Of a DNA stretch of 64,000 nt, positions 21,436 to 32,863 are shown piece after piece. This DNA is from Beijerinckiaceae bacterium (GTDB taxonomy: Bacteria > Pseudomonadota > Alphaproteobacteria > Rhizobiales > Beijerinckiaceae). Position numbers and translations under genes: made by a program. The stretch's first letter is position 1. The number at the start of each line of letters is the position of its first letter. The notes under the pieces were generated by a model. It was not told the origin of the DNA. It ran no database searches and saw only the letters and a list, made by a program, of their open reading frames with translations. The DNA lies in the NCBI GenBank assembly GCA_947452455.1, contig CANGBX010000003.1, positions 124,001 through 188,000 on the forward strand. Reading direction: 5' to 3'.

Positions 21436-22494
21436 TCAAGCCTTGCCGTTGTTGACGCGCTCTGCGTCGAGATCGAGCGGCCAGCGTGGTCGCGCGGCAA
21501 AATCCAATCCATCCGTCATGCCACGACGCAACCGCTCCAAGCCCGCCCACGCAATCATCGCGCCATTGTCGGTGCAAAGAGCGGGTGGCGGCAAGACAAG
21601 CGGAAGGCCGCCTTCACCACAAAAGCGCGTCAATGCGCGCCGGATCGCTCCATTGGCAGCCACACCACCCGCGACAACAAGGGCAGACGGATCGCCATTT
21701 TCAGTGCGAAAAGCGCGCAAAGCATGGCGGATGCGATCAATGATCACATCGACAACCGCCGCTTGGAATGAGGCGCAGAGATCGGGGATATCGCTGGGGC
21801 GCAGGGGCGCAATGCGCTCTGCTTCCAGACGCACGGCTGTCTTCAAACCAGAGAGCGAAAAATCAGCGCCCGGACGACGCAACATCGGACGGGGAAATTC
21901 GAAGCGCTGCGGATCGCCGTCCATGGCGGCTTTTTCAACTTGCGGGCCGCCGGGATAAGGAAGCCCCAGCATTTTTGCGACTTTGTCGAAGGCCTCGCCA
22001 ATCGCATCATCAATCGTTGTGCCAAGCCGCTTGTAATCGCCCACGCCACGCACGGCGATAAGCTGCGTATGCCCGCCAGACACCAGGAGCAGGAGATAGG
22101 GGAATTCGATTCCATCCGTCAGCCGCGCGGTCAGCGCATGGGCTTCGAGATGATTGACGGCGATGAAGGGCTTGTCGGCGGCCAGCGCCAAAGCCTTGCC
22201 GAAGGTGAGGCCGACGATCACCCCGCCAATCAGGCCGGGGCCCGCTGCAGACGCAACACCGTCGATGTCCTTCATCGTGCAGCCCGCACCGGCGAGTGCG
22301 CGCTCGACCAGACGGTCCAGCACTTCCACATGGGCGCGCGCGGCAATCTCGGGCACCACGCCGCCATAGGCCGCGTGCTCAGCGATCTGGCTCATCACTT
22401 CGTTGGACAGAATATCGCCATTGCCCCGGCTCGAGAGGCTGACGACCGCCGCGGCGGTCTCATCACAAGTGGTTTCAATTCCAAGAACGCGCAT
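21436..22494 (-). CDS. tsaD: tRNA N6-threonylcarbamoyladenosine transferase subunit TsaD
   Basis: TsaD transfers the threonylcarbamoyl group to A37 of ANN-decoding tRNAs together with TsaB and TsaE. The 352-residue product starts [18 protein letters not shown], has the metal-binding [11 protein letters not shown] and the ASKHA-fold ligand loop [11 protein letters not shown]. It is divergent from hemC, a common arrangement. The start at 22494 is the family start; a longer frame to 22560 is unlikely. Confidence 0.95.
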   Translation of the reverse strand: MRVLGIETTCDETAAAVVSLSSRGNGDILSNEVMSQIAEHAAYGGVVPEIAARAHVEVLDRLVERALAGAGCTMKDIDGVASAAGPGLIGGVIVGLTFGKALALAADKPFIAVNHLEAHALTARLTDGIEFPYLLLLVSGGHTQLIAVRGVGDYKRLGTTIDDAIGEAFDKVAKMLGLPYPGGPQVEKAAMDGDPQRFEFPRPMLRRPGADFSLSGLKTAVRLEAERIAPLRPSDIPDLCASFQAAVVDVIIDRIRHALRAFRTENGDPSALVVAGGVAANGAIRRALTRFCGEGGLPLVLPPPALCTDNGAMIAWAGLERLRRGMTDGLDFAARPRWPLDLDAERVNNGKA

Positions 22495-22588
22495 CGGCCC
22501 ATTGATTCTGTTGGGGTCACTCTTTCGCAGCCCCGCGCGACACCCTATAGTCCGCGACAAACGAGTTGCAACTGTCTGGGGATACTAA

Positions 22589-23512
22589 ATGGCGCAAGCC
22601 TGGATGAAGATTGGCACGCGGGGCTCTCCGCTCGCATTGGCCCAGGCGCATGAGACGCGCCACCTCTTAGCCGCCGCCCATGGCATCCCCGAAGACCGGA
22701 TCGAGATCGTCGTCATCAAGGTCTCGGGCGATCAGATTCTCGACCGGCCGCTTTCGGAAGCCGGCGGCAAGGGCCTCTTCACCAAAGAGATCGATATCGC
22801 CCAGCTCGAAGGGGCGGTGGATATTGCCGTCCATTCCTCCAAAGACCTGCCGACCGTCCTGCCGGACGGGCTCGAAATCGGCGGCTTCCTACCGCGCGAA
22901 GATGTGCGCGATGCCTTTATTTCTCTGCGGGCCAAAAGCCTGATGGATTTGCCAGCCGGCGCTTTGGTCGGCACCGCCTCACTGCGCCGCCAAGCTCTGG
23001 TGCGCAAATTGCGGCCCGACCTGCGGGTCGGCCTGCTACGCGGCAATGTGCAGACCCGTCTTGGCAAATTGCAGAGCGGCGAATGTGACGCAACTTTGCT
23101 GGCACTCGCAGGCTTGAAGCGTTTGAACCTGACGCAACACGTCACCGAAATTCTCGATGATGAAAAGTTTCTGCCCGCCGTCGGGCAAGGCGCCATCGGC
23201 ATTACGGTGCGCAGTGATGACCATGAAACGCGCGTGAAGCTTGGCGCCATTCTGCATCCGGAAACCGGCTATGCGCTGACATTGGAACGCGCATTCTTGC
23301 GTGTGCTCGATGGTTCTTGCCGCACACCGATTGCGGGGCTTGCACGCGTGAAAGACAATCACGTGAACTTCCGCGGCCTCATTCTGCGTACCGATGGTTC
23401 GGAATATTACGAGACGCAAACGCAAGGCGATATTGCTGATGCCGAGCGCCTCGGCGTGCAAGCAGGACAAGATCTGCTCGCACGCGCGCCCGCAGATATT
23501 CTGACTCATTGA
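22589..23512 (+). CDS. hemC: Hydroxymethylbilane synthase (porphobilinogen deaminase)
   Basis: HemC polymerises four porphobilinogens into hydroxymethylbilane in haem and cobalamin synthesis. The 307-residue product has KIGTRGSPLALAQAHE, the substrate loop HSSKDLPT and the dipyrromethane-attaching cysteine in LDGSCRTPIAG. TATAGT at 22546 is a plausible -10. hemD starts 3 bases after its stop. Confidence 0.96.
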   Translation: MAQAWMKIGTRGSPLALAQAHETRHLLAAAHGIPEDRIEIVVIKVSGDQILDRPLSEAGGKGLFTKEIDIAQLEGAVDIAVHSSKDLPTVLPDGLEIGGFLPREDVRDAFISLRAKSLMDLPAGALVGTASLRRQALVRKLRPDLRVGLLRGNVQTRLGKLQSGECDATLLALAGLKRLNLTQHVTEILDDEKFLPAVGQGAIGITVRSDDHETRVKLGAILHPETGYALTLERAFLRVLDGSCRTPIAGLARVKDNHVNFRGLILRTDGSEYYETQTQGDIADAERLGVQAGQDLLARAPADILTH

Positions 23513-23515
23513 GCC

Positions 23516-24193
23516 ATGCGCATCCTCCTCACGCGACCCGAGGCGGATGCACGCAAAAGCGCACAAACGCTTGGTGCAGAGGGCTTTGAAACACTGATCG
23601 CGCCCTTGTTCGAGATCGCTGCAACGGGCGCGCAAAAGCCCGATGGTGATTTCACCTCGCTGATTGCCACCAGCGCTCACGCATTTGATGCGGTGATGAG
23701 CAATGTCTCATCCCTGCCTATGCATGTTGTGGGTGAGCGCACAGCAGAGGCAGCGCAGCGCAAAGGTTTTCACGTCACGCAGATTGCGGCCGATGGCGAA
23801 ACTCTGGCGCGGATGATCGGCCAAGGGGCGACGCATTTTCTCTATCTCGCAGGGCGCGAAAGACGCCCCGAGCTCGAATCGCAGCTCACACAACAAGGCC
23901 ACCACGTCACGCCGTGGATTGTCTATGAAACAAAGAGCGCGCAGCAATTCCCGACACTGGCAAAAGCCGCTCTTGCCGCAGGCGAGATTGATGCTGTGCT
24001 GCATTTTTCAACCCGCAGCGCCGCGCTTTATCGGGAGCTGGCGCAAGCAGCCGGAATTGAGCCCCAAGCCCTCGCGCCTGCGCAGATTGCGATTTCTGCC
24101 CGTGCCGCCCGCGAGCTCACTGGCGCAAAGCGCATCACCATTGCGCCAACGCCCGATTTGGCGGGCCTGATTTCCGCGCTCAAGGCCTTGTAG
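23516..24193 (+). CDS. hemD: Uroporphyrinogen-III synthase
   Basis: HemD cyclises hydroxymethylbilane to uroporphyrinogen III. Sequence conservation in this family is weak, but the 225-residue product starts MRILLTRPEADA, has SLIATSAHAFDAV and a final GLISALKAL, and it follows hemC directly. Context and length make the call firm. Confidence 0.9.
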   Translation: MRILLTRPEADARKSAQTLGAEGFETLIAPLFEIAATGAQKPDGDFTSLIATSAHAFDAVMSNVSSLPMHVVGERTAEAAQRKGFHVTQIAADGETLARMIGQGATHFLYLAGRERRPELESQLTQQGHHVTPWIVYETKSAQQFPTLAKAALAAGEIDAVLHFSTRSAALYRELAQAAGIEPQALAPAQIAISARAARELTGAKRITIAPTPDLAGLISALKAL

Positions 24194-24246
24194 TCTTGGC
24201 CACTTTGCTCCTATCGTGGGGCTATAAAAATAACGGGAGGAATGAC

Positions 24247-25275
24247 ATGCTGCTGTCATGGGCGCGCCTTGCAGGCGCAACGGCTCTGATTGTTGCCATC
24301 GGCACGGGCGCGCAGGCGCAAACGCCAGAAGCAGAAGCCGCTTTCTTTAAAGGCAAGACGGTGCGCATGACCGTGGGCTATGGGCCCGGCGGGGGCTATG
24401 ACGTTTATGCGCGCATGATCGGCCCCCATATCAGCAAACATCTTGGCGCGACGATTATTGTCGAAAACCAGCCGGGTGCTGGTGGCATTACAGCTTTGAA
24501 CGCGACCAGCGTCGCGCAGCCCGATGGCCTGCACACGATGATCGTCAATGGTGCGGGTGCCGCGCTCTCGCAAATCATGAACTCACCCGGCGTGCGTTAT
24601 GATCTGGCCAAACTCGGACATTTGGGCACTGTCTCTGCCTCGCCTTGGGTCTGGCTTGTGTCGCCCAATTCTTCCATCAAAACACCACAAGATGCGCTGG
24701 CTCTGAACCGCGAAATCATGTGGTCGGCCACAGGCCCCATTGACGGGCTTGCCGATGGCGCCGCCTTCACCTGCGAAGCACTCAAAATGAAGTGCAAAGT
24801 GGTGATGGGTTATGGCGGATCGAACCAAGCCGCACTGGCCGTGACCAAGGAAGAGATGGATTCCATCTATGTCTCCGATACGTCCGCCAATAATTACGTG
24901 AAGTCCGGCCAGAACCGCGCGGTTGCCTCGATGGCACGCAAACGCTCGCGCTTCTTCCCCGATACGCCAACGATTTTCGAAGCGGCCAAACTCGATGCCG
25001 AGCAGGCATGGCTGTTCGACTTCCGCGCCAATATCGAAGATTTGGGCCGCATTCTTGTGGTGCCGCCAAACATGAGCGCCTCTCGCTTGAAATTCATGCA
25101 AGAAGCCGTGCGCAAGGCGCTGACCGATCCGGAGGTCATTGCCGAAGGCGAGCGCACACAGCGCTATATCGACTTTGAAGATGCCGAAAAGACACGCAAG
25201 CGTGCTCTTGGTGTGGTCTCTGACGTCACGCCCGCCCAATTGGCAAAGGTGAACCAGATCCTGAGCCTCAAGTAA
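24247..25275 (+). CDS. Bug/TctC-family substrate-binding protein
   Basis: A periplasmic binding protein of the tripartite tricarboxylate transport family. A signal peptide ends AQA before QTPEAEAAF; the binding-site signature appears as GYGPGGGYDVYARMIGPHI and NQPGAGGITALNATSVA. GGGAGG lies 5-6 bases before the ATG at 24247. It has no TctA/TctB beside it, so it is an orphan that may use a permease elsewhere, for instance the one at 44.4 kb. Ligand cannot be predicted. Confidence 0.88.
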   Translation: MLLSWARLAGATALIVAIGTGAQAQTPEAEAAFFKGKTVRMTVGYGPGGGYDVYARMIGPHISKHLGATIIVENQPGAGGITALNATSVAQPDGLHTMIVNGAGAALSQIMNSPGVRYDLAKLGHLGTVSASPWVWLVSPNSSIKTPQDALALNREIMWSATGPIDGLADGAAFTCEALKMKCKVVMGYGGSNQAALAVTKEEMDSIYVSDTSANNYVKSGQNRAVASMARKRSRFFPDTPTIFEAAKLDAEQAWLFDFRANIEDLGRILVVPPNMSASRLKFMQEAVRKALTDPEVIAEGERTQRYIDFEDAEKTRKRALGVVSDVTPAQLAKVNQILSLK

Positions 25276-25315
25276 TCCTCGCCGCCGCAGGGTTTTTTCT
25301 GCTAATTCTGCGGCG

Positions 25316-27547
25316 ATGACGGACGCTGGACACAAAGGGGCGTCGGTCGCCGACGTCCTGACACCCGTCGCGGTCGATACAGCCTATTCCTACAAAATTC
25401 CCGCCGGGCTCGATCTTGCGCCCGGCGATTTTGTCACCGTGCCACTGGGCACGCGTGAAGTGACCGGCGTTGTCTGGTCGCTCAGCGACAAAGGCGGCGG
25501 CAATCTCAAAACCATCATCGACAAGCGCGATCTGCCGCGCTTGCGCGAACCTCTGCGTCAATTTGTCGATTGGGTATCGCACTGGACATTGGCCCCGCGC
25601 GGCATGGTTTTACGCATGGGAATTCGTGCGCCCGATGCCGCGGGCCCCGAGCCCGTGCGCATTGGTGTGCGCCTGACCGACAAACGGCCAGAGCGCATCA
25701 CGCCGGCACGTGCGCGTGTTCTCAAAGCGGCAGAAGATGGCTTTGCCCGATCAAAGTCTGCCTTGGCAGAACTTGCCGCCTGTTCGGTCAGTGTCATCGA
25801 CACATTGATTGATGAGGGCACGCTGGAAGCGCTCTCGCTGCCGCCCGAACCCATCGCTCTGCTGCCAGACACAAATCATGCGCAGGTGGAATTAGAAGCC
25901 AATCAGCGCGCGGCTGCCGACACATTGCGTGCAAGCGTTGCAGCCAAGACCTTTTCCGTCACTTTGCTCGAAGGCGTGACAGGCTCGGGCAAAACGGAAG
26001 TTTATTTCGAAGCCGTGGCCGCAGCTCTTGAAAGCGGGCGCCAAGCTTTGATCCTCATGCCGGAAATTGCGCTTACCGCGCAATTTCTTGATCGCTTTGC
26101 CGCACGCTTTGGGGCGCGCCCTGCTGAATGGCACTCGGGTGTCGCCTCGCGCAAACGCTCGCGCATCTGGACGGGTGTGGCGGATGGCAGCGTGAAAGTG
26201 GTGGCGGGTGCGCGCTCCGCACTCTTTCTGCCGTTCGAAAATCTCGGCTGCATGATCGTCGATGAAGAGCATGAGGCCGCTTACAAGCAAGATGACGGCG
26301 TTTCCTATCATGCACGCGACATGGCGGTGGTGCGTGGGCGCATTGAAAGCGCGGCTGTCATTCTGGCTTCGGCCACGCCGTCGATTGAAACGCGCGTCAA
26401 TGCACAACAGGGCCGCTATAAGCATGTGAAACTGGAATCGCGCTTTGGTGGACGCGCCATGCCGCAGATTGCCTGTCTCGATTTGCGCAAAGATGCGCCG
26501 GCGCGCGGCAAATGGATTGCGCCACGTCTTGCGGAAGCTGTGAAAGAAACTGTGGCGCGCGGCGAGCAAGCTTTGCTCTTCCTCAATCGGCGCGGTTATG
26601 CGCCACTCACTCTATGCCGCGATTGCGGACATCGCTTCCAATGCCCTGATTGCACGGCTTGGCTTGTCGAACATCGCTTCCGCAAAGCGCTTGTATGTCA
26701 CCATTGCGGACATATTGAACGCCGCCCTGATGCCTGCCCGAAATGCGAAGGCGTCGATACGCTCACCGCTTGCGGGCCGGGTGTGGAACGCCTCGCGGAA
26801 GAGGCGAAAGAGCTTTTCCCCGAGGCGCGTGTGCTGACATTGTCTTCCGATTTTCCTGGCGGCACGGAGCGTATGCGCTCTGAACTTGATGCTGTCGCCA
26901 ATGGCGCTTGCGATATTGTCATTGGTACGCAGCTGGTTGCCAAGGGACATAATTTTCCGCTGATGACACTCGTCGGTGTGGTCGATGCAGATGTCGGCCT
27001 CTCCAATGGCGATCCGCGCGCGGCCGAGCGTACGTTCCAATTGCTGCAACAGGTCACGGGGCGTGCGGGGCGTTTTGACAAGCCCGGACGCGGCATGTTG
27101 CAAACCTACCAGCCTGAACATCCCGTCATTCGCGCCCTGCTCTCGGGCGATGCCGAACGTTTCTACGAAGAAGAAACACAACAGCGGCGCAATGCGGGCT
27201 TGCCGCCGTTTGGGCGCTTGGCTGCGATTATTGTTTCGGGAAATGATCGGCCATCAGCTGAAAATCACGCGCGTGCTTTGATCCGCGCTGCTCATGCCAT
27301 GCCGAAATCCGACAAGTGGAAGCTCTGCGCGCCCGGAGCTTTTCCGCAAGATGATGATGTGGCGCTGCTTGGCCCCGCAGAGGCGCCCATTGCCGTTGTG
27401 CGCGGGCGTCATCGTTTTCGCTTGCTTGTGAAAGCCCCACGCAGCGCCGATTTGCAGGGCTTTCTGCGCGCGCTGCTTACCCATGCTCCGCCCGACCGTG
27501 CGGGCTTGCGCACGCAAGTGGATGTCGATCCGCAATCGTTTCTCTAG
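25316..27547 (+). CDS. priA: Primosomal replication protein N' (PriA helicase)
   Basis: PriA reloads the replicative helicase at stalled forks. The 743-residue product has an N-terminal 3'-end-binding domain, the P-loop GVTGSGKTE, the DEEH box (MIVDEEHEAAYKQ), two zinc-binding cysteine sets (CRDCGHRFQCPDC and CHHCGHIERRPDACPKC, each shown within 20 residues) and the motif VI region QVTGRAGR. It ends 18 bases from the convergent argJ. Confidence 0.96.
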   Translation: MTDAGHKGASVADVLTPVAVDTAYSYKIPAGLDLAPGDFVTVPLGTREVTGVVWSLSDKGGGNLKTIIDKRDLPRLREPLRQFVDWVSHWTLAPRGMVLRMGIRAPDAAGPEPVRIGVRLTDKRPERITPARARVLKAAEDGFARSKSALAELAACSVSVIDTLIDEGTLEALSLPPEPIALLPDTNHAQVELEANQRAAADTLRASVAAKTFSVTLLEGVTGSGKTEVYFEAVAAALESGRQALILMPEIALTAQFLDRFAARFGARPAEWHSGVASRKRSRIWTGVADGSVKVVAGARSALFLPFENLGCMIVDEEHEAAYKQDDGVSYHARDMAVVRGRIESAAVILASATPSIETRVNAQQGRYKHVKLESRFGGRAMPQIACLDLRKDAPARGKWIAPRLAEAVKETVARGEQALLFLNRRGYAPLTLCRDCGHRFQCPDCTAWLVEHRFRKALVCHHCGHIERRPDACPKCEGVDTLTACGPGVERLAEEAKELFPEARVLTLSSDFPGGTERMRSELDAVANGACDIVIGTQLVAKGHNFPLMTLVGVVDADVGLSNGDPRAAERTFQLLQQVTGRAGRFDKPGRGMLQTYQPEHPVIRALLSGDAERFYEEETQQRRNAGLPPFGRLAAIIVSGNDRPSAENHARALIRAAHAMPKSDKWKLCAPGAFPQDDDVALLGPAEAPIAVVRGRHRFRLLVKAPRSADLQGFLRALLTHAPPDRAGLRTQVDVDPQSFL

Positions 27548-27565
27548 CCCGATCGGCGTGGTTAC

Positions 27566-28813
27566 TTACGAGCGATAGTCGCCGTTGATAGCAACATATT
27601 CCTTGGTGAGATCGCAGGTCCACACGGTCCAAGATGCTTTGCCGACACCAACATTGACGCACATGTCGATCTTCTCGCCTTTCATATAGGCCGAGACTTT
27701 CGCCTCATCATAAGACAGATCGCGCAGGCCCTTATTGGCGACGCGGAAATCGCCAAACCAGATGGCGAGTTTATCGCGATCAGCTTTTTCACCAGCCTTG
27801 CCGACAGCGGCGACCACGCGGCCCCAATTGGCATCCTCACCCGCAATGGCGGTTTTCACCAAAGGTGAATTGGCAATCGACAGGCCGATCTTCTTGGCAG
27901 CTGCGGCGCTGGCGGCACCCTCGACGCGGATTTCCACGAATTTGCGGCAGCCTTCACCATCGCGCACGACTTGATGGGCGAGATCGAGCAGCAAAGCATC
28001 GAGTGCTTTTTTGAACGCCACCAGACGACGATCTGTCGCCGATGCAATCTTCGGGCAGCCGCGCTTGGCTGCTGCACCTGTGGCAAACAACATCAGCGTG
28101 TCGGAGGTCGATGTATCGCTATCCACCGTGATGGAATTGAACGAACCCGTCACCGACTTCGACAACAAAGCCTGCAAAGCGCTTGCGGCAATCGGGGCAT
28201 CGGTAAAAACGAAAGACAGCATGGTCGCCATATCAGGCGCGATCATGCCCGCACCCTTGGCCATGCCATTGATCGTCACCGACACGCCGCCAATCTCGCA
28301 CGTCGCGGTAGCGACTTTCGGAAAAGTATCCGTTGTCATGATCGCGCGTGCTGCTTCGAGAATGCCTTCGGGCGCGGCTTTCTTGACGAGCTTGTCGAGC
28401 ACGCCTTCAAACTTTGTGGCATCCAGCGGCTCGCCGATCACACCGGTCGAGGCGAGAAAAATTTCACCCGCCGTGGCGCCTGTTGCCTTGGAAGCAATCT
28501 GCGCCGTCTGTTTGGTCGAGGACACGCCGTTCTTGCCGGTAAAAGCATTGGCATTGCCGGAATTGACAACAAGAGCGCGCGCCTTGCCGCCTTTCAACTT
28601 CGAACGGCACCAATCAACCGGCGCAGACGGGCATTTTGATTTCGTGAAAACACCCGCGACTTGCGTGCCCTTGTCGAGCAAAGCCAGCATGACATCGGTG
28701 CGGCCCTTGTAGCGAATGCCAGCTTCCGCTGTTGCAAAACGCACGCCCTCAATCGGCGGGCAATCGACATAGGATTTGGGCGCAAGCGGAGAAAGCGGTG
28801 CGGCTTTGGCCAT
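27566..28813 (-). CDS. argJ: Bifunctional ornithine acetyltransferase/N-acetylglutamate synthase
   Basis: ArgJ recycles the acetyl group from N-acetylornithine to glutamate in arginine synthesis. The 415-residue proenzyme has the self-cleavage site with the threonine nucleophile in [10 protein letters not shown] and ends [16 protein letters not shown], the usual end. AGGA lies 6 bases before the ATG at 28813; the ATG at 28843 has none. It forms a likely pair with the upstream parvulin gene, though a terminator separates them. Confidence 0.95.
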   Translation of the reverse strand: MAKAAPLSPLAPKSYVDCPPIEGVRFATAEAGIRYKGRTDVMLALLDKGTQVAGVFTKSKCPSAPVDWCRSKLKGGKARALVVNSGNANAFTGKNGVSSTKQTAQIASKATGATAGEIFLASTGVIGEPLDATKFEGVLDKLVKKAAPEGILEAARAIMTTDTFPKVATATCEIGGVSVTINGMAKGAGMIAPDMATMLSFVFTDAPIAASALQALLSKSVTGSFNSITVDSDTSTSDTLMLFATGAAAKRGCPKIASATDRRLVAFKKALDALLLDLAHQVVRDGEGCRKFVEIRVEGAASAAAAKKIGLSIANSPLVKTAIAGEDANWGRVVAAVGKAGEKADRDKLAIWFGDFRVANKGLRDLSYDEAKVSAYMKGEKIDMCVNVGVGKASWTVWTCDLTKEYVAINGDYRS

Positions 28814-28875
28814 GGGTGTCCTGCTGAATTTTGAAAAAACCAATTGCGCGGCAACTTAAGCAAAGCTGTATGACA

Positions 28876-28907
28876 AAAAAACCTCGCTGAACGGGCCAGC
28901 GAGGTTT
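28876..28907 (-). terminator. Rho-independent terminator of the parvulin gene
   Basis: On the minus strand AACCTCGCTG and its complement form a 10-bp stem with a 7-base loop, followed by a run of Ts. It separates the parvulin gene from argJ. Confidence 0.88.
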
Positions 28908-28929
28908 TTTCAGGGGATGGCGTAAGCCC

Positions 28930-29763
28930 TTATTTCTTGGGCGCGGGCGCCGGCACCGGAGCAGGGCCGGCTTCCGGCTTCTCGACCTTGGCGCCCTCGC
29001 GCAATTTCAGGATTCGATCATCCTGCGCTTTCTGGGCGACATAGGATTTGACCTGCTCTTTCACCGCCTCAAAAGCGGGGAAAGTTTTGGCGCGCTTGTC
29101 CTCAAGCTTGATCACATGCCAGCCGAACTGGCTCTTCACCGGATCGGAAATCTGGCCCTTTTCCAGCTTGAAAGCCGCGGTCGAGAATTCCGGCACCATT
29201 CGGTCGGCGCTGAACCAGCCGAGATCGCCACCCTTCGAGCCCGGATCCTTCGAGACCTCATCGGCAACTTTGGCAAAATCTTCACCCGCCTTGAGACGAC
29301 GGAGCACGGCTTTGGCCTCTTCCTCGCTCGCCACGAGAATGTGACGGGCCTTGGCCTCAACCTCGGCCTTCTGCTGGCCCGCGACCTCTTCATAGACACG
29401 GCGCAGCTCGGCGTCTGTCGAGGCATCGCGGCCGATCTTCTCGTAAAGGCCGTTCATCAGAGCCTTGTCGCGCTGATAGGCGAGGCGGCGGGCAAGATCG
29501 GCGCCTTCGGCCAGCTTTTCAGCCTCGGCCTGACGCGCAGCAATCCGCATATCAATAAGGAATTCAAGGACATAGGTCTCTTGATCCATGGGTGGAATCT
29601 GCGCCAGCGCACCCCCCATATCCTCGATGGCGATCTTCACATCATCGTCCGTGATTTCGGCGCCATTGACCTTGGCGAGCACCTTGGCCTGTGCGGCTGG
29701 GGCTGCGACCAGCACGGCGGCGAAGAGGGCTGCGCCAAGCGCGCGAGCGGGGCGAAATGTCAT
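28930..29763 (-). CDS. Periplasmic peptidyl-prolyl isomerase, parvulin/SurA-like
   Basis: A signal peptide ends AAQA near residue 25. A SurA-like helical N-terminal region follows, then a parvulin domain beginning KARHILVASEEEA with GGDLGWFSADRMVPEF and FGWHVIKLE. It speeds proline isomerisation in folding of exported proteins. The tail is Pro/Ala/Lys-rich. GGAG lies 7 bases before the ATG at 29763. It is divergent from secA, whose substrates it may help fold. Confidence 0.93.
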   Translation of the reverse strand: MTFRPARALGAALFAAVLVAAPAAQAKVLAKVNGAEITDDDVKIAIEDMGGALAQIPPMDQETYVLEFLIDMRIAARQAEAEKLAEGADLARRLAYQRDKALMNGLYEKIGRDASTDAELRRVYEEVAGQQKAEVEAKARHILVASEEEAKAVLRRLKAGEDFAKVADEVSKDPGSKGGDLGWFSADRMVPEFSTAAFKLEKGQISDPVKSQFGWHVIKLEDKRAKTFPAFEAVKEQVKSYVAQKAQDDRILKLREGAKVEKPEAGPAPVPAPAPKK

Positions 29764-30092
29764 CAGGAATCTCCATCGGCGGGCCATCCCCGCGTTTTCG
29801 GCGCGTAAATTGGTCGAAACAGGTCTCTGAAGCAAGGCAAAAGGACGCTTTGCCGAGCGGCAAACAAGGGTTTGCGCAAGGCCCGTTACATTGACAAGGC
29901 AGGGGGGCGCTCTTATCTCTCGGCCAGTCATTTTACGCCCTTGCGCCTGGCACAGTGCTGATCCTGAAAGGGTCGGAAAATCAGGCGGTTTGGCGATATT
30001 CCGGCCCAGCAGGGCCAGATGCCGGGACCAACGGGTCCGGGCGCCGCCGGGACGGCCGGATAGCCAGCCGCCCGACGCAGAAAGGTCTTTGG
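29764..30092. other. Divergent intergenic region parvulin / secA
   Basis: This 329-bp spacer contains the secA promoter and a leader of about 170 bases. No separate gene or secM-like arrest peptide was recognised. Confidence 0.55.
29891..29919 (+). promoter_or_regulatory. Sigma70-type promoter for secA
   Basis: TTGACA, a 17-base spacer and TATCTC give a strong -35 and fair -10, about 175 bases before the secA ATG. Confidence 0.55.
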
Positions 30093-32840
30093 ATGTTCGG
30101 TGCAATTGCGAAGAAGATTTTCGGCTCGGCCAATGACCGCCGGCTCAAGACCTATGCCCCGAAAGTTCTGGCCATAGCTGCGCTCGAAGCAGACGTCCAA
30201 AAACTCTCCGACGATGACTTGCGCGCACGTACAGAATCGTTCCGCGCTGAACTGGCTGCCGGCAAGACGCTCGATGATCTTCTGATCCCCGCTTTTGCGA
30301 CTGTGCGCGAAGCCGCACGCCGCGTGCTTGGCCAACGCCATTTCGATGTGCAGATGCTGGGCGGCATGGTGCTGCATGAAGGCGCGATTGCCGAAATGCG
30401 CACGGGCGAAGGCAAGACACTTGTCGCCACACTCGCCACTTATCTCAATGCGCTTGATGGTAAGGGCGTGCATGTCGTCACGGTGAATGATTATCTCGCC
30501 CGCCGCGACGCCGAATGGATGGGCCGCGTCTACAAATTTCTCGGCCTCAGTGTTGGCATCATCGTGCACGGCCTTGATGATGAACAGCGCCGTGAGGCTT
30601 ATGCCTGCGACATCACATACGGCACGAACAACGAATTCGGCTTCGACTATCTGCGCGACAATATGAAATATGAGCTCGGGCAGATGGTGCAGCGTGGCCA
30701 TGCCTTTGCGATTGTCGACGAAGTGGATTCGATCCTCGTCGATGAAGCGCGCACGCCGCTCATCATTTCCGGCCCGTCAGATGACAAGTCGGAACTCTAT
30801 AATTCCATCGACAAGCTCATCCCGAGCCTCGTTGCAGAAGATTTCGAGCTCGATGAAAAGCAGCGCACCGTCAATCTGACGGAAGCGGGCAATGAACATA
30901 TTGAAGAGTTGCTGCGCGGCACCGGCATGTTGCAGGAAGGTTCGCTCTATGAAGCGGCCAATGTGACGATCGTTCATCACGTCCAGCAAGCTTTGAAGGC
31001 GCATAAGCTCTTCCAGCGCGACAAGGATTATATCGTCCGCAACAATGAAGTCGTCATCATCGACGAATTCACCGGCCGCATGATGCCGGGACGCCGCTAT
31101 TCGGAAGGTCTGCATCAGGCTTTGGAAGCGAAAGAAAGCGCGCAGGTTCAGCCTGAGAATGTGACGCTCGCCTCCATCACCTTCCAGAATTATTTCCGCC
31201 TCTACAAAAAGCTCGCTGGTATGACCGGCACGGCGGCCACAGAAGCGGATGAATTTGCTGAAATCTACAATCTCGACGTGGTCGAAATTCCGACCAACCG
31301 TCCGGTGCAGCGTCTCGACGAAGATGATGAAGTCTATCGCTCAGAGCCCGAAAAGCTGAAGGCCATTGTGCGCGAGATTGAAGCGGCAAGCCAAAAGATG
31401 CAGCCGATGCTGGTCGGCACGACCTCGATTGAAAAGTCCGAGCAGCTTGCAAATTTCCTGATCTCACAAGGCTACAAGCAGATCGACTTTGCAGAAGCCT
31501 CCGCCTTGCAGAAGCTTTATGTCGGCGCGCGCGCTGGCAAGCCGTCGAAACTCTTTGCCGTGCTCAACGCGCGCTTCCATGAACAGGAAGCCTATATCGT
31601 CGCAGAAGCCGGTGTTCCCGGCGCGATCACAGTCGCCACCAATATGGCTGGCCGCGGCACAGATATTCAGCTCGGCGGCAATGTCGACATGCGCGTGCAA
31701 CAGGAATGCGGCACACTCGAAGGTGATGCGCGCGTCAAGAAAGAAGCCGAGATCCGCGAAGAAATCGCGAAGTTCAAGGAAATGGCTCTGGCCGCCGGTG
31801 GTCTCTACATCATCGGCACAGAACGCCATGAAAGCCGGCGCATCGACAACCAGCTGCGTGGTCGCGGCGGGCGTCAGGGTGATCCGGGCCGTTCGAAATT
31901 CTTCCTGTCTCTGCAAGATGATCTGATGCGCATCTTCGGCTCGGATCGCATGGATTCGATGCTGGTGAAACTTGGCCTCAAAGAAGATGAAGCCATCATT
32001 CACCCGTGGATCAACAAGGCGCTTGAAAAGGCGCAGCAAAAAGTGGAAGCGCGCAATTTCGACACGCGCAAAAACATTCTCAAATACGACAACGTGATGA
32101 ACGACCAGCGCAAGGTTGTCTTTGAACAGCGCCGCGAAATGATGGCGCAGGAATCGCTCGAAGACACCATCAGCGACATGCGCGCCAATGCCATTGACGA
32201 TCTGGTCGCGCGCCACATGCCGCCTGATTCCTATCCTGAGACATGGGCGGTTGCTGATCTTGCGGAAGATTTGCGCGCCCTTTTGAATCTTGAACTCCCC
32301 ATCGCTGATTGGGCGAAGGAAGAGGGCATTGGTTCAGAAGAAATGGCCGAGCGCCTGCACAAGGCGGCTGATGAATCCTATGCGGCACGAACAGAGCGCA
32401 ATACGCCCGATGTGATGCGCTATGTCGAGAAGCAAATCTGCTTGCAGGTGCTTGATCATTATTGGCGCGAACATCTGGTCATGCTCGATCACTTGCGCCA
32501 AGTGATCGGCTGGCGCGGCTATGCGCAGCGCGATCCGCTGAATGAATATAAGTCGGAAGCTTTCGAACTCTTCAACAGCCTGATCAATCGCTGGCACGAA
32601 GTCACCACGCAACAATTGATGCGGGTCGAAGTCGCCTTCGAGCAGCCGGCCGCTCCGGCCGCAGAAGAAAACGGGTTGGTGGTTCCTGCTGAAGAACTCT
32701 CAGCCTATCCTGTGGCAGAGACCAACACGTCTGCGCGTGATCCGAATGATCCGGAAACATGGGGCCGTGTCAGCCGCAATGAGGCTTGTCCCTGCGGATC
32801 AGGCAAAAAATACAAGCATTGCCACGGCGTGCTGGCGTAA
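30093..32840 (+). CDS. secA: Preprotein translocase ATPase SecA
   Basis: SecA drives protein export through SecYEG. The 915-residue product starts [19 protein letters not shown], has the P-loop [13 protein letters not shown], Walker [18 protein letters not shown], the scaffold region and a C-terminal zinc motif [14 protein letters not shown] that binds SecB. AAAGG lies about 7 bases before the ATG at 30093; in-frame sequence further upstream is non-family. Confidence 0.97.
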   Translation: MFGAIAKKIFGSANDRRLKTYAPKVLAIAALEADVQKLSDDDLRARTESFRAELAAGKTLDDLLIPAFATVREAARRVLGQRHFDVQMLGGMVLHEGAIAEMRTGEGKTLVATLATYLNALDGKGVHVVTVNDYLARRDAEWMGRVYKFLGLSVGIIVHGLDDEQRREAYACDITYGTNNEFGFDYLRDNMKYELGQMVQRGHAFAIVDEVDSILVDEARTPLIISGPSDDKSELYNSIDKLIPSLVAEDFELDEKQRTVNLTEAGNEHIEELLRGTGMLQEGSLYEAANVTIVHHVQQALKAHKLFQRDKDYIVRNNEVVIIDEFTGRMMPGRRYSEGLHQALEAKESAQVQPENVTLASITFQNYFRLYKKLAGMTGTAATEADEFAEIYNLDVVEIPTNRPVQRLDEDDEVYRSEPEKLKAIVREIEAASQKMQPMLVGTTSIEKSEQLANFLISQGYKQIDFAEASALQKLYVGARAGKPSKLFAVLNARFHEQEAYIVAEAGVPGAITVATNMAGRGTDIQLGGNVDMRVQQECGTLEGDARVKKEAEIREEIAKFKEMALAAGGLYIIGTERHESRRIDNQLRGRGGRQGDPGRSKFFLSLQDDLMRIFGSDRMDSMLVKLGLKEDEAIIHPWINKALEKAQQKVEARNFDTRKNILKYDNVMNDQRKVVFEQRREMMAQESLEDTISDMRANAIDDLVARHMPPDSYPETWAVADLAEDLRALLNLELPIADWAKEEGIGSEEMAERLHKAADESYAARTERNTPDVMRYVEKQICLQVLDHYWREHLVMLDHLRQVIGWRGYAQRDPLNEYKSEAFELFNSLINRWHEVTTQQLMRVEVAFEQPAAPAAEENGLVVPAEELSAYPVAETNTSARDPNDPETWGRVSRNEACPCGSGKKYKHCHGVLA

Positions 32841-32863
32841 AGGGCGGCGGCCTAGCCGCCCTT
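32840..32863. terminator. Possible bidirectional hairpin between secA and the Bug gene
   Basis: AAGGGCGGC and GCCGCCCTT form a 9-bp stem that spans the secA stop and the last codons of the convergent gene. There is no T run, so it is a weak terminator at best. Confidence 0.45.
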